Below, piece by piece: positions 1 to 14,249 of a stretch of DNA of 64,000 nt. Position 1 is the first letter of the stretch, and each line of letters starts with the position of its first letter. The notes beneath the pieces were generated by a model, which saw only the letters and a list, made by a program, of their open reading frames with translations, was not told the origin of the DNA and searched no databases. The translations under genes were made by a program, and so were the position numbers. This DNA comes from Patella vulgata (lineage: Eukaryota; Mollusca; Gastropoda; Patellidae): contig NC_065883.2 of the NCBI RefSeq assembly GCF_932274485.2, positions 61,423,210-61,487,209 of the forward strand, written 5' to 3'.

Positions 1-325
1 AAGCCTTGTACAATCGATGTGCAGCTATTTTGTTCACCCAGTACTATATTTGTTTATTTTATGTGTACATGTACATTTTCTGTATTCCCGTATTCAAAGC
101 ATATACTAATATGAAGAATAACAACAAGTCTTGCACAATCGATGCTCGGCTATTTTGTTCACTTAGTTTTTTTTTATTTTCCGTGTAAATGTTATATGCC
201 CTTCTGTGTATTTATATCAAATAATATGAATAATGAAGCCTTGCACAATGGGCGTGCGGCTATTTTGTCCACCAGTCTTTTTTTGGATGTTTTAATGGGC
301 TGTATTCCAGCATTGTTTTTCTCGG
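1..325. repeat. Tandem repeat, three diverged units of about 110-125 bp
   Basis: Units begin at about 1, 126 and 236, each with a variant of AAGCCTTGCACAATCG followed by GGCTATTTTGTTCAC. The array probably starts outside the window. The short open frames here are products of the repeat and are not supported as genes. Confidence 0.8.
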
Positions 326-1149
326 TCTATCTTTTGTCGGAAAGATATCCTCCATTATAGATTCTTTCTTTATACCTACATTTATTCTGTGATTATGATA
401 CTTTAAAAGTGCATTTAATTTAACCGGTCTTTTTAATTTTTGAAAGCAAACTGATGTCTGCATTCGTGTAACGGAGCTCGTATTATGCATGACTAATTCT
501 TCATCAGAATACATAACCTCATAATTTAATATATACACAGAAAACACTCCCATATTGTAAGAACCGCCTACTACTTTATATATTTTTCAAGGTCTTGAAA
601 TTTAAGATAGTCATCAGAGACTATAGTCATCCAAATATCTGCTATTATTTTTTCTTAAAGCGATACCAGATAGCACCATTTATATTATTATAATGAACAA
701 ACTATCGGTAATGATTATCTTAATTAACAACAAAATAATTCTAATCATTTTCAAACTACATGTATAAACGAGTTCTAAACTATATTTTGTCTTGGGTCAA
801 AATAGAGGGCTAAACTTGGTTAACGGAACACAGCTCTATTGAATTAATTTTTCATTTTGAAAGGGTAAACGGAAATTGGTTTGTTTTGTAATTCCGTTGA
901 TGGATTAAACTGTGATTATGGAACAAATAATTTCAGCTTTAGTTTTATCTGCGGACCTACAATTTCAAATGTAAACAGTAGCACCCCAAAACAAGTAAAA
1001 TCAATAGATTTATTTAAAGACCCAATATTCCTGAATATACGGCAAATATAAACTTTTAGGTCATACATAATAGAAAGTCTAATAAAAAATGCAAAAGTGA
1101 TTAAAATCAATCGATCCCAACTTAAATTATGGCCATCTCAAGTATGTAT

Positions 1150-1375
1150 GACCTTCTGTTGATTTCAAAAGGAAGTGACGTACTTACTCATCAAGATGTT
1201 ACTTCTACATAAGACAATAACTAAAAAAAAGTTTGTTTATTCAAATATGTTTTAGGATGTGAGTTATTCATAAACAGTAATCAGTGAAATTTGTTCTGTT
1301 TTATTGAAAGGAAGTGACGTAATTAGATCATCTAGATGGTGAATATAATTATGAGACTTGAACATAAAACAATAA
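1150..1375. repeat. Diverged direct duplication with period of about 145 bp
   Basis: The segment around GAAAGGAAGTGACGTA with a following ATCAAGATG-type stretch occurs near 1169 and again near 1310, with partially matching flanks. TGACGT in both copies resembles a CRE/ATF half-site. Confidence 0.5.
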
Positions 1376-2498
1376 TCGTGTATGCGATTTGATGATCTCT
1401 GTCTACAAGTAGGTTTGAGTTGCTGCCAATGGGATTAGATGTTAAACATTTTAATACAGGGAACCACTCAAAACATGAGCGCCAAACGAATATCTAGAAA
1501 GATGGCACTTCACCTTTACTTCAACAATGCCGAAAGCCCGCACACTAACAACTCCGATCAAACCTAGGTCGTTTGAAACATAAAATATTTGGCTCATAAC
1601 ATCCCCTGATTTACACCCCGATAAGGTCATATACACGAGATTCAGTGATGATATTTGCCACATCAAAGAAACTCATATACTATAATAGGGTAATGAGTTA
1701 TTATTCAATTTCACACCCAGTTGCCATAATGGCAATATCGGTGTGTTTGGCCAAGAACAAGCAATGTCTTAAGAAGGTGAAACTTATTTCAAAATCGAGG
1801 GAAGATAATATTTTGTGGATAATAGTGCTGGATAATTTTGTGTTTTGAAATAATATACATGTATTTCAAATTGATATGAAGAGATATATTTTTTTTATGA
1901 TTTCATCATTTCGTGTATTTACAACAAAAACCATAATCTCAGCAGTTTTAATGATGTCATTTTGTCGATAGCATGTCCAATGTGTATCTTGATCACTGAA
2001 GTTTGTGCGTGTAGGAAATGAATGTCATTCTGTTACCGTATACAAATTTACTGACTTATAAATCTGAACGTCAAGTAGTCAGTCGTTTGCTATGTATACA
2101 ATACTCAAAACAGAATCAGTTTTAGAAGAATGTATGTAAAATAAATTTTAGTCCACGTACTATTTTCTATTTATGATCTTTGTGTTAATTTGTAAACTGT
2201 ATATGGACATCCAGGGCCTTCAAAATTCTAATGTTGATTAAATGTTTTGTGTAGAGATAGTATTAACCCGCTCGTGTTATTTTAGACATAAAAGTTGTTA
2301 CATGTTTAATATACGTGATCTTCATATCTTAAATACATGTAGCCTGGTCCTGGTAATTATTTCATTTTAAATTCAAAAGAATTTTATTTTAAAAGTGGAC
2401 TGTTCCTACGGAAGGAGGTTGTCATATAAAAAAAAATATAACGGTTTTTGTTTAAAAACAGTAACGATTTTTAAAAAAAAAGTAAAATCAAGATAAAA

Positions 2499-2541
2499 CG
2501 AAATGGAATGAGGGTTTAACGTACTATTCTTCTCTCAAGAG
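2499..2541 (-). mobile_element. SINE family B fragment (3' end)
   Basis: The stretch around GAGGGTTTAACGTACTATTC matches the 3' end of the better copies at 59.8-60.4 kb, read on the minus strand. Only about 40 bp remain. Confidence 0.5.
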
Positions 2542-2934
2542 ATAACATTTAAAGACCTATTTTTAACCTTTTTATTTATTTTGCTTTTGGTTGATAACAT
2601 GATCATTTCTAAAAATATAATTATTTTAATTCTCAACTAAGGAAATAAAGAGAGTATGGCAGATCAGTTTTTGATGATATTTTTGTTTATGTTATATTAA
2701 TTGTTTTATAGTTACTGTCCGGGGAACGCGTTGCCATATATGCGAAACAAGAGTTTAAGCGTTATTATGTATTTAACTACAATTTTACAATACATTTTCA
2801 ATTAGTTAATATGGCATAAAAGTTATCAAAACTGCTCCGTCCTTAGGCTAAGCAATATTATTGCTATTCAATGGCTTTATTATATACATCCATATTCCGC
2901 TGTACTTATTAACATTGTTTACATATATAGAATA

Positions 2935-2992
2935 AAATTGGGTTTAACATCCTACTGTTCAGCTCCGACTGGGCTATTGAAGATGGGTATTA
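2935..2992 (-). mobile_element. SINE family B fragment (3' end)
   Basis: The stretch contains GGTTTAACATCCTACTG, then CTCCGACTGGGC and GAAGATGGG, the same order as at 50.7 and 60.0 kb. It is truncated to about 58 bp. Confidence 0.65.
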
Positions 2993-4799
2993 ACATATAA
3001 TAGAATTTGGTAATACACTGATGTTGATAAAATCTGAACTGGAAATGTATGAATAGTGAGAAATATATTAGAAATGAAAGAACGATCAAAAATCCAATTC
3101 TTTATTTATTATTATTTATTTATTTTAAAGAAAAATTATTGCAAGCTTTTCAAATTTATTTATTTTGTTTATTTAACGTAATAAATTTATTATTTATTCA
3201 TATATTAATTTTTGGTATTAGCACAGTCAGAAGAAATAAATTTACTCTTCCTTTCTTTCCAACCAAACGAGTACTTCCTATGAAGCAAATTAAAATCGCA
3301 TTTTAAGGTGTAAGATGAACTAATAAATCAATTTAGTTTGCCGTAGTAGAAGTGTGATGACGACACTGTTACAAGGCACGGCAATGGTACCATCAGCTAC
3401 TACACCACTCAACAATTTACTGCTTTTGGTGTTGGGTTGACGAATAAGCGTTTTAACACGCGATCGAGACGACTAAATAATGTCCATACGTCTTTATTTC
3501 CCTCTCCTGGTGACAAGGCTAATTTTCTTCTCGAGAAATGATCAACTTCATCCCATATATCTTTCTTTCTCTCCATCCAGGGAATACCAATCTCTCGCTT
3601 TTTGAACAGTAAAAGGAGCCAGGGTCGTAAATTTTTATTTTTCCTCGCCTTACCCTTGTGTGGTTCGCTTATTTATGTGGCGAACGAGACGTCGCTTTTT
3701 TTCTTTATTTTTTCAACCGTCTCTTTGATCTTTAGTTTAAGAGAGAAATTTTGAAATTGATTTTTTTCTCTAGAAAGAATTTTAATCAGTGTTAAGATTT
3801 CTTCGAGGATATAAATAAAGCCTATATGTACACGAACTTGATTTCAACTCGGAATAAACTTTGAATTATGACCGATAGCTGCAGAAATTTTGCCATTTCG
3901 TTTATATAAACAGCGCCATAAGCTAAATGTGTTTCTTGGAATATAAAAGATTCTTTTGCCGAAACAATGCGAAGCACTACAATTCGTTTTTCAATTATTT
4001 TTTTCATTTTGCATTTCGTGCACTCATTATGAAATGAAATGGTTTTCATACTTCTTTTAAAATAATTTTAGATTAGTCTTCGCTATATCCGAATGAATTT
4101 AGATCGACTACAAAAAACATACAACCACCAAAGGATTTACTTAACGAAATGCGCATTGAATTTTTTTTTAATCAAATATTTTTTACTAACTTTTGCGTAA
4201 ATTGGTTTAATATGCAAAGCACGCGTTAATCTAATCTAAAAAAAGAACATACCTTCCTTTGTTAACAAAAATAAAAATTTCGCTGAAATTAAGTGGTGGC
4301 ATATTAATTTTTAGTCCATTTAGTTTTTCAAACGGAGTAACTACTTACTTCCATAACAGTCCTCAGTTTTGAAACCCAACCCAGTAACTGTTGGATAAGA
4401 GTACTTAGTTACGCCTCATAGCTCAATGTTTATTTCTAAACGGGTGGTCGACAGTTTTGTAGATTTCTCGATTTTTGTTGAAAAGATATCTACTTGGACA
4501 TCAAAAGGTAAACGCTTTGATTTAATATTCCGCCATTTAATATTCAATGGCGGTGGTGGTGTACTCTTTTCATAATGAAACATGTACGACTTGACAAACG
4601 AGACAAACCCCTTTTTTCTCCACACACTACTTCGCAACCATATTACTGACGTCTGCTAGCTTTGTTTATTTTACAGTTTCGCTATTTTCTGCGGAATTAA
4701 GGCAATGGAGGAAGAAAAAACCCCTGACCAAATCTCCAGTTAATTCGCGAGATCATTTTATCATCGTATGAATGATTGTCTTTCATTAGCTTTTCTGCC

Positions 4800-5276
4800 A
4801 TCACTTTTTTTAAATTGTGTCGTCTGCTTGCGAGTTACAATGTATTTGGTCCGGTCGTAAATCACTGTTGTCTGTTTTAGCCTTACGCCTCAGTGGCCAC
4901 TTCAATCTAGTCGAAACCTTCCTCGAATCCAAGGCAAAGCTCAGTGAATCCTCGGACAGACTTGACTTCAGGCACTCACTCTCACTATGTAATCTTCGTC
5001 CTTTATTGTGTCGTCTGCTAGCCTCCTTCAAGGCTTTCGCTGATTCAAGTGGGAAGCCATCTTGAGGTGTTCTGTGTTCTGTATTCAACCGGGAGAAGGC
5101 GGGTCTGACAGAAAACGGTCCAACCCCCCGTGACCCTAGCATTGCCTCGGTTTCGTTAAAGAGAGTTAGAGACGAAATCTCCTCTCACTGGAGGCAATAA
5201 AGTTGAAACGGTCAGTACCCGAATACAACGTCTTTTAAACGGACATACTAAAAACCCGCGAAAATATAGCGTATAG
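4800..5276 (+). promoter_or_regulatory. CpG-rich block ending in a consensus splice donor
   Basis: This stretch is richer in G+C and CpG than its surroundings and has few stop codons in several frames. It ends with GTATAG/GTAAGTAG, a near-perfect 5' splice site at 5276/5277. It could be a non-coding first exon and promoter, possibly for Post2, whose exon 1 seems to have an upstream splice site 19 kb away, or for another transcript. A short direct repeat (TGTGTCGTCTGCT) occurs at about 4817 and 5009. No protein family is recognisable: the 110-codon minus-strand frame (4810-5142) and the 82-codon plus-strand frame resemble nothing I know. Confidence 0.3.
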
Positions 5277-7376
5277 GTAAGTAGTTAATTTTTTATTGTT
5301 ATTATTTATTACTCTATTAAAACAACAAGAGCCAATTTCATTGCATGCCTAGCTCTAGTATTGTATTGCACGAGTTCTCATATTAAATAGTCATAACCTT
5401 GCTGAATTTCATTTATGGAGGTTTTTAATGTATTGTTTATGTGGCCATTTGGACATTTTAGATGTCGAATGATATCAGTTGCAAACTGAATCTTCTCGAC
5501 TCCCATGTTCCATTCTCATTAATGACCATCGAGTCTAAATACACTAATGTGTTCCACTTTCTCAGACTTGTCGGCAATTATTATAACGGTATTATAGTTA
5601 TATATTTTATATGTATATTATATAGTTTTTCTAGTATATCATATTAAAATGTATTTGCTGTCGACTTGTAATATTAATTAGATGATACAGTGATAAGACG
5701 GGGGTGATTTTATAACGAATATCGGTCGTCTTTATTAGAATTTAATTCACGTTTCATAGCTAAACTTTTTGCCTGCCGAGAATTAATAGTCATTTTACTT
5801 CAGTGTTACGATCTGTCTCTTCTGGTTTTTATTGAAATCTTATGAGATAAATATGTTTTATTTATGGCAGAACAACGGTTTACTAACACAAAGCAGCGTG
5901 AATGAATGACTGATCGCTTTTTTTAAAAACACTACCATGAACATATGACATTGTGGCAATAATAACATTATTGATATGAAATCTCATATTTGCCGGCTGG
6001 CCTTGTCTTAAGGTTAAGCGAATGTCTTGTATATGTAAAGAAAGCTAAAAAATGTTTTCGATGTCCGCGACGAGATATGAATATGTTTCCCCCGGCTATG
6101 AGCAACATCATATAATATACTAAAGCTTAAGGCCCATAAATATTTCTTTTATGTTCTATAAAAAAATATATACGAGGTTTCTGTTGATGAATATCGCCAT
6201 TTCAGTCATCCGTTGCTGAAGGCTCCAGACGTTGTACTCCTAGTGATCAAGATTTAGATTTTTACTCATGTACAAACTATTTTTAATTTTAAAAATTTCC
6301 GGAGTTTAGTTTGGATATTTTCCCATTTTAAAAATCAAAACATTATTCGATGAACTCCAAGTCAGAAATAATTATCACAACTTTTAATAATTTAATTAGT
6401 GCTATGTTTATCCACATATTTAATTACAGTGAAAATATTTTCAGAATTTATTTTTGAATACTGAATAAATTTTACTCGAAATTTGATAAGAAAACAAAAC
6501 AAAAATATCTATCTGGTTTTCTTTTTTATTGTATGCATTTAATTAACAAAATTGGATTTATATCATTCCCAGTATTTGTGTCGTGTAACCCAAGCTAGTA
6601 TATAACTTGGCAAACAAAATTAATTATATTTGAAGATACAAGGCTATTATCCAAGTACAGTTGAGAGTTTTTGGCTTAATGAGAATTAATTTAGCTAGGG
6701 AGTACTAAAACACGCGACTTCAGTTGGCCATAGATCTTTTTTTTACTGAATTAATTCCACCTTCATTTGGCTTTATTTCAAATCCGTGTTGATTTCATGT
6801 CGCGATCCCTCCATAAAAACGAATAAAAGGGAAACGAAAGAAGGCTTTAAATGATTTTTTAGTTAATTCTATGATATTTTGCCACGAGTTGCGACTATAA
6901 CATTAAATCAAACCCACTAAATCTATTTACTTGCTTTGCTGCCTGCGACTAATGTTTTTCTGGAACAAATTACAACGACGATCTTTCATTCTCCGCGGCT
7001 TTGTTGAATATTGTGCTGTTGTCCTTTTAGTAGCATGTGTAACTGCTCGTGGATGATTTCCACAAACTACAAAAATAATCATTTAATATTCATATTTTGT
7101 CAACACTCTAAGTGGAATTTTGATCAATTTTTGCATTACAAATTTTTGATTGAAGATCTCTCAAAAGCTTGAGTTTCCATTAAATCACTCATCTCGAAAA
7201 AATGGATATTCATCTAATAGATGTTGAACTGAAACACGTTTAAATTCTATACTTATGGCATGGTGTATTTTCCTATCTTTCTATAAAGAATTTATCTTTG
7301 TTCGCGTGTTTTTATGCGTTGTACGTTCATACTATATCGAAGTTCAACATCTGGGATCTAAACGTGTGCAATCGAT

Positions 7377-7655
7377 ATGGAAATCGATGTTTTGAAAGAA
7401 GCACGTTATATTTTAAAGACCGCAAAGAACTTTTATATAGGCCAACATAATGGTTGCATTTGGCTATACGTACATAAGGCACGTCCATCAATAATGGTCG
7501 TCGGTGCTTATGCAATGACGTCGCATAAAGGATGCACCACATTAACCCTACATAAATATGAAATTATACGCTATGAAATAATAAAAAATGCTAACTATTC
7601 AGATTTATATGATTATTATATTAAATATTGTGTACAAAATAATATAGGCTATTAG
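7377..7655 (+). CDS. Unassigned open frame, 92 codons, probably spurious
   Basis: An ATG-initiated frame encodes a peptide rich in Ile, Tyr, Asn and Lys, with one mildly hydrophobic patch and no domain, signal peptide or motif that I recognise. It starts shortly after a non-repetitive stretch and is among the longest ATG frames in the 5' flank. Its composition is what AT-rich DNA gives by chance, and no promoter, splice site or poly(A) signal clearly belongs to it. It is listed only because it is intact. Confidence 0.12.
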   Translation: MEIDVLKEARYILKTAKNFYIGQHNGCIWLYVHKARPSIMVVGAYAMTSHKGCTTLTLHKYEIIRYEIIKNANYSDLYDYYIKYCVQNNIGY

Positions 7656-7811
7656 ATCACTGATGTACTGCCCTTCGTGAGACAAAAAATATAGAAATGT
7701 GAATACTCGGGTTACAGTTTACTGGTGTTCTTTGCTATTAGCTTCTCGCGTATCAAGTCAAGATACTAAACGGTGTATAAATATTACTCAAAAAAATTCT
7801 TAAAATTCATG

Positions 7812-8085
7812 AAAAAACATTTATTTAAGTATCTGCACAAAATAGAAAATAAAGAAAGAAGGCTGGGTTCGCTTAAATATTTAAATAAAATAAATTGTAA
7901 GCGTACAGATTTTAATAGACATAATTTACAAAGGGGAGAAAACTATTGAAACATTTACTTAAGTATTCTGTACAACATAGAAAATAAAGACAAAAGGCTG
8001 GATTTAAATACAATAATGGGTATTGTAAGCTTAGAAGTTTTAATTAATATAATTTACAAAAAAGAGAAGAGAAAACTATTGAAAC
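7812..8085. repeat. Tandem duplication, unit about 135 bp
   Basis: Two diverged copies start near 7814 and 7949. Both carry AAACATTTAYTTAAGTAT, then AGAAAATAAAGA, AAGGCTGG, and a shared end AGAAAACTATTGAAAC. Confidence 0.75.
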
Positions 8086-11000
8086 CTAGAAATAATATGA
8101 ATTTCAATGCAAGATCAAAAGTTAATATTTCTTTACTGTTCACCCCCTGTTATTGAAGTGTAATTTCTAAAATATTTCCGAATGCAATATGTTACATGTA
8201 AATTCATTTAACAAGCACAACATCTCTTAAAATATTTTATTGCTTCCTGAATTTATGGGAACTTTCCTTGTACCAGAGTTAACCAGCATATACACCAAGT
8301 TTATTTATTGTACTTTAATGTATGGCGAGCCAATGTTATCAAATACAGCATTGCAAAACAAGTAAAAAATAGCAATAAATATCGCAACAAATAAAATACA
8401 ACATTCTATAAGTAATAAAATAACAATAAATCAACAACAATCTGAATATTACAACTTCATATCATTGAATAATATTAAACAATTAAGTTTATAATAAAGC
8501 AATAACTGAATGATAAGTGTGACACGGTAGTGATGATGTATTTATAGGAATTTACTTCTTTATTTAGTAAATATTAATTTAGATTGCACTACTACACATT
8601 ACTATATTAATTACTGTTGTTTAAGGTAGCACAGGCACAGTCTATGCAATTACGTAGCTCTGATTAAAACTCAGTAATTGACACCCATAGAACTGTTATT
8701 TTAATGTAACCCAATGACTTAATGCCACTTAAACAGAAAAAGGTCTACACAGTGCTAATATTACTGATAATAGTAAATTGTATAAAAAAACAAAACAAAG
8801 TAGAATCTTACTAAAATACTAGTACTAATAATGATATATATTGGCGCATTTCTATGATTTGTTAAAAGGTATGCATAAATGATAAAGTGCCATATGCCAT
8901 TTTAATCAGACTAATTTCAAACGGTAGAGATAGCCTGTAGCCATCGTTCTCGTTTACACTACAACACGTTCCGAACGTATGACAATTTCTTTCAATTTCA
9001 GTCAATCACAACGGAAACGAAGTAAGGATATTAGTAATTATATCATTAAATGTTCAAATTATCAGCCCTATTCATTTCCTCTGATTAAAAGGCGTAATGA
9101 CACGTATAGCGTTTCGCCTCTTAATCTACCTATCAAATAAAATAATAATTCCCAACCAGAGATTTCCCATGCATTAACCCGCACAATAACTGGTATTTCA
9201 ACGGGGGCAAAAACATCATTAGAGATAGAGGCAAACCGGGGTCCTAAGGTGTCGTTAAGGCTGATCGTGATACTTTGATATTTTCAAGATTTTGACCTTA
9301 AAATTTTATTACGTGCGCTACTAAGCGTTTATATACATGTAAAACAACCATTTAGAGGGGTTTTTTTACGGGAAGCTAAGCAGTTTTATATATTGTTTCA
9401 ATTGTTTCACGACATAAAAGAGGTTCACACATGAGCAGTGATCTGTATCCCTAAGAATATAAAAACGCATAGATTACATCCCAACTCGGCCATTTAATGC
9501 AGAAAATTATTCAAATTTTTTAGATCACAATTTCTTTGTTATCAGCTCTCTATTGTGCATGCAGTTAGAAGTTATCTCATTTCAGAACAAAAGTTGAGCC
9601 ACTAAAAATCGGCTTTAAACAAAAAGGGGGATAAAAATACATCACCAAGGATTATGCTGAGAATATAATCTCGATTTTTCAATTTGCTTTCCATCTTAAG
9701 GTTTTTGTGGTTTGATATAACTTGCTTAGATTAAGGCCACGGATTATTGGCCATTCATATTTTGGTCTGCTTTTCCCCCATGAAATCTAAATCGAAAGAA
9801 CATCCAGGAATTGCATGGTCTAAGAAAGAGACAGCGATCCATATTATCCTGTAGCATTATCTGTCACGAAATGTGGCTCAAACGCCCTGCCCTGTCAGTT
9901 CATTCATAAACATGTACTTCTAGGCCAGAGTAATCCAGTGTTATGATCATAATAACCAACCATATTCGAAACCACAAAAAAAAAAAACTTTATGGAATGT
10001 TAAAAGCAATTTATTGAGTGACATTTCCTTCGGTACGTGTGACAAGGAAAATTCGAATTTTGCATTTTTTAGTGGTGTTCACTTTCTGTGCTTTGCAATT
10101 GTCAGAATATGGGATTGTATGGTTTACATATACATGTATGTAGGTTCTGTTTGCGATATCTGCAACTCGGGACATCTGGTTACTTATGCAACTTTGTGAT
10201 AATGTGTATACATGCAAGCCTTGACTACTTAATCTTTTATAAACACACTTGTAAATATCTATCTGGGCCTGGAATCAACATTATGTAGATAGCCCGTGTT
10301 GGGAACAGTTCATGTACAGATTTGACGCATTTTCATGCAGTGGTTCCATTTCAGCGAGTTTTTAAATCAGTGCCAACATTTTCGAGTCTCGTGATGCAAT
10401 TCTCGCACCTTAAAGCCAACTTCAAACATTACTAAATGGAGCCATTATTTTTCGGTCTAATTACAAAGTACCATCTTTTCAATTCCTATCAGTAGATTTA
10501 ATATGAGGTGTAGCACCATTTTACGACTGATGAAACCCTTCATTAGGAACTTACAAACAATTTATGATGGGTAGTTACGTTGTGTGTGTTTTAGTTGCCA
10601 ATTGCTTCTTAGTTAACATAAAATAAACTATGACACAAGAAAATAACCTTTGGGACTGACTACACTAAACATTTCAATTAGTTTACGACCCTCTTTCAAC
10701 GATTATGTCACTATATAGACCCCAATCAAGAGACGAAAGAGGGCTAATTCGATTCATTGACTCGAACAGCGTAGAGAGAGTCTCGTGCCTGCCTGTAATG
10801 GCCTCGCGCATCTCTCATTGTCTATGTACTTACAGCGTTTACAACACTCACCCCTCACTTTAACAGTGTTTTACAACGCCACCATTTCACATCAAAGGAA
10901 ATTCTTGTCATTCATTGATTGTTATGCAAGGAGCGTTCCTAATTGATTCACCACCACGTGATCAAATAATCAATGATCTGAATGGAAAATCGGTTTCTTG

Positions 11001-13971
11001 ACATGTAAAGGGAGCTAACTCGAGAAATTGGCGCCAATTGCTCGACTTAGGCAGCAGACGTGTGTGCAAAAATGGACTCCGCCGACGAATCAATGTTTAC
11101 ACTTAAATGCTATCAAGTGAGGGATTTTGCCAATTCTTGAAAAAACATATAATATTCATAATTGAGTCAGCAGACTTATGATGAGATAATGAAAGAACTA
11201 ATTAGGTCACTTTCACTGATAAGATGGCGAACGTAGAGAAGTCCACGATCAATAGTAAACAGTAAAAGATACCAAGGTAATGCCGAAGAAAGGCTTTCAA
11301 GGTGGTCGAATTTCAAAATCCATGTAGCCAAAATCTAGAGGCGAATTCCATTTTTCTTAACATCTTTTTTACGACTAGACTTTTATGATCGCTTACTGTC
11401 CAGGGAGCTAAGTAAAATATGGAAAGTCGTCAGCTGTCAGTTATTGGCCAGTCGAGGGCGGATAGACTTCCACTACGTTGAAGTTAACAGCGTGCTTGAT
11501 GATACATAAATTTCACTTAGACGGATTTCTTGACGGCTGTTTTTGGGGTCCATTGTTTTGTTGTTGATGAGATTTTGAAAGACTTCTAACCAACCGACAC
11601 CAAAACCTTGTGTTTATTAAGAATGTGTTGGGCACTGGCGCTTTATTAAAACCAAACGGGGCTTTCGGTAATAGCGTTGAGGGGGTAGAAGCGTTTTTAA
11701 CACAGAAAGAATAAAAATAGCTTCAAAACCCACAATTTAAAATGTAGTAGTTTCGAAGGTGCATTTTAAAACTTTGCTCAACAATAGATACAAGGAAAGT
11801 AAATACACAACACAAGCAGACGATCGCACTCATTAATCCCGGAATCTATTGAGTACTGAGGTGGCATATTTAATAATAAAAATCACGGTAGCCCAAATCA
11901 CGGTATTCAAATTTAGACATTTTAACTAGATTACAAAAATCGTCTATTGACAAAAAGAAAGAAAGACTCCATGACAATGTAGCAATGGATTTTATAGTTT
12001 TTACAATGATTTTAAGAGCTGGTGTCACATTTGGTCATACTGGTGTCTCTCCCATGTTATTGACGTCCCTGACATTTTTAATGACCAGTAAAAATCGCAT
12101 GAAATATCCGGTCATTGTCTGTCCGTAGGGTCAGTGAGTACAACGTCATATCCATTCCTACGCCATTCTAGCTTCCTTTCATAATACGCGGCGCCCCTTT
12201 CATCTATTACAACTTTTACTGGACATAAGTACAAGGTTGTATACTATTATAGACTATATTGTATATTTTACTGTACATATATAATCACGTTTTACTGGTA
12301 AAGGAGCGATCAAGGGAGGTGATAAAATTTGTAACTATTTGTCAGAACTCATTACGTACAAGTTAGGTATAATGTACAATAATGGTAAAGCACCATTTGG
12401 GGTTATTATGTTCCAATATTCACCGGTTATTTATGGCCACCGGTGTCTTTGATGTTGGATAAATGTCCGGCGAAATGATTTTATGGTCTGTATCAACACA
12501 TTATGTTATCCTTCAATATATGAGCCGTTGGTCATCGACGAATTATCCCACTTATCCACCCTTCGGCTATTGGTCAATGGCTGGTCAAGCTTGATCGGAC
12601 ATCAGCTATTGTTCTTTATTGAGTGGACAATGCAAAGGGGGTAGTCCTCGATTGTCATTAACGGTAAATATTATCCTCATTGTCCGCTGTGATCAACAAT
12701 GGCAGCTAAATCGAGGACAATTTACGGTGATTGAAACTGACAACTATCACACCCAGGGTGAAAGAAAATTAATATACTGGAGCTTCGAGACGTGACCCTA
12801 ATGTGTCAGATCAGCGTAATTAGAACATTAGCGTTTCACTGCACCTCGGTGCCAGATCATATAGGCTAATAAACAAAGTATATTTATTGAATAATTTTAC
12901 GCATTTTGAACTAAATAGAATAAAATTGCATCGAACTAACTACACACCTACACAAGAGAGTGATTTGTGTCATTTCTATTCCCTTTATACCTAATTTAAC
13001 TTTTAAGCTAAATGCATTGATTTAAGTAAGAGATGTTCATTGGGGCGCAAAAAAGAGAATAATGAAAAGGCCTAAAGCATTTGGTCTACTATGTGATTTA
13101 AAAAGATTTTTATGATTTTTGTTCAACTTGTAGAATGGCTATTTTGTATCTGAGCTTAACCAAGGTATTGATATTCAGTTATGATTCTTTGTTTCTTCTC
13201 TCTTTGAGGTTCAGCTGGATCAAAGTCGTGGGTAGGATGCAACATGTTGAACCTTGCTCTATTCATTAAATAAATTCAAATCTGGTTTGACATTAGATTA
13301 AGGTACATTTAACAAACGAAACTTCCTCGTATTCAATCAATGTAGATTATTGATAAAGTCATTTGCAATCTTTAACCCACTTTTTAAAATCACTTACGGA
13401 TGTTAAGATTTAGTAGCAAACAAATACCTTTGCATAGTATTTATTAAGAGTGAATTGTTAATTGATGTACATTTAACGAGACACCATCACACGAGTTCAA
13501 CAAAAATATGTATAATTCTAATTATAGACAGATAACGACTCTTGACGTTTGGATTGTCTGTGTGTGCTATGTCTATCAAATTTGTGTTGTATGTTTGGCT
13601 AATGTTGTTTTACTGCACTATCAACTAAGGGTGAAACCAGACAGTGAGAGTTAGATGATTTCTTGACGTCGATGTATAAATTTCATACTACTACAGACGC
13701 AGAAAGGTGTAGGTGCCCAGTCAAAAACGATAATGTAAACTTTAAATGGTTATAACTAGCGTCAGCATTGGTCGAATTAAATAATTATGTACTGTCTTCA
13801 ACCCTGTTTGTCTTTTCTGTCATGTTGACCCTTTAATGGATTTAAAAGTAGGACGTTAAACCCAATTTAATTTACTACGTATTTGAAATAAATGAAATGG
13901 AAACAGTCTAACAAGAAATATAGATTAGAATTTGTCTTTGTTGCAACAGTTAGGTCGAATATACAAATGCG

Positions 13972-14235
13972 TGAGAGAGAGAGAGAGAGAGAGAGATGGG
14001 GGGTTTAACGTCCACTCGACACAAACTAGGTCATTTCGGGACTAACATGGTTCAATTTTATTTCAATAATTCGCAGTGGGAGGAAATCCGAGGACCCGGA
14101 GAAAACCCCACAAGGTTGGACAGGCGATTATACTCCTTGCCACGTACAACCGGGGTTTCCAAACCACGCCAGTTGACTCAATGACAGACCTTATGATACA
14201 GAGCGCACGTGCTAACCATTCGGCCATCCCTCTAC
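13972..14235 (-). mobile_element. SINE family A, minus orientation, with (GA)n at left
   Basis: A tRNA-derived SINE read on the minus strand. The tRNA-like head (right end, near CACGTGCTAACCATTCGGCC) is followed by a central block whose minus-strand reading contains TTCTCCGGGTCCTC. The 3' body contains GACGTTAAAC and ends in a (TC)n tail, seen on the + strand as the GA run 13972-13996. The central block resembles conserved cores shared among invertebrate SINEs, but I cannot verify which one. Short flanking matches (ACAAATGC at about 13963 and CCAAATGC at 14237) may be its target duplication. Confidence 0.8.
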
Positions 14236-14249
14236 ACCAAATGCTTTAG

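Larger units (their letters stand above)
346..4799. other. 5' flanking region, no gene seen
   Basis: AT-rich DNA with no recognisable coding exon. It contains the diverged duplication at 1150-1375 and two small SINE fragments near 2.5 and 2.95 kb. The stretch 3340-3720 is less AT-biased and non-repetitive, and I cannot assign it a role. Confidence 0.5.
5277..13971. other. 5' flanking region, no gene seen
   Basis: A tandem duplication lies at about 7.8-8.1 kb, followed by very AT-rich DNA to about 8.9 kb. The interval from roughly 9 to 13 kb is largely non-repetitive with mixed composition. It has several TAAT- and TGATNNAT-type homeodomain cores (for example around 10.95 kb) and a GTCCTCGATT inverted repeat near 12.65-12.72 kb. 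This is where upstream enhancers would be sought. A SINE tail remnant is possible at 13.85 kb. Confidence 0.4.

Noticed and set aside
4810-5142. 110-codon minus-strand open frame
   Set aside because: It overlaps an 82-codon plus-strand frame in a CpG-rich block with few stops by composition. It has no recognisable domain or gene signals.
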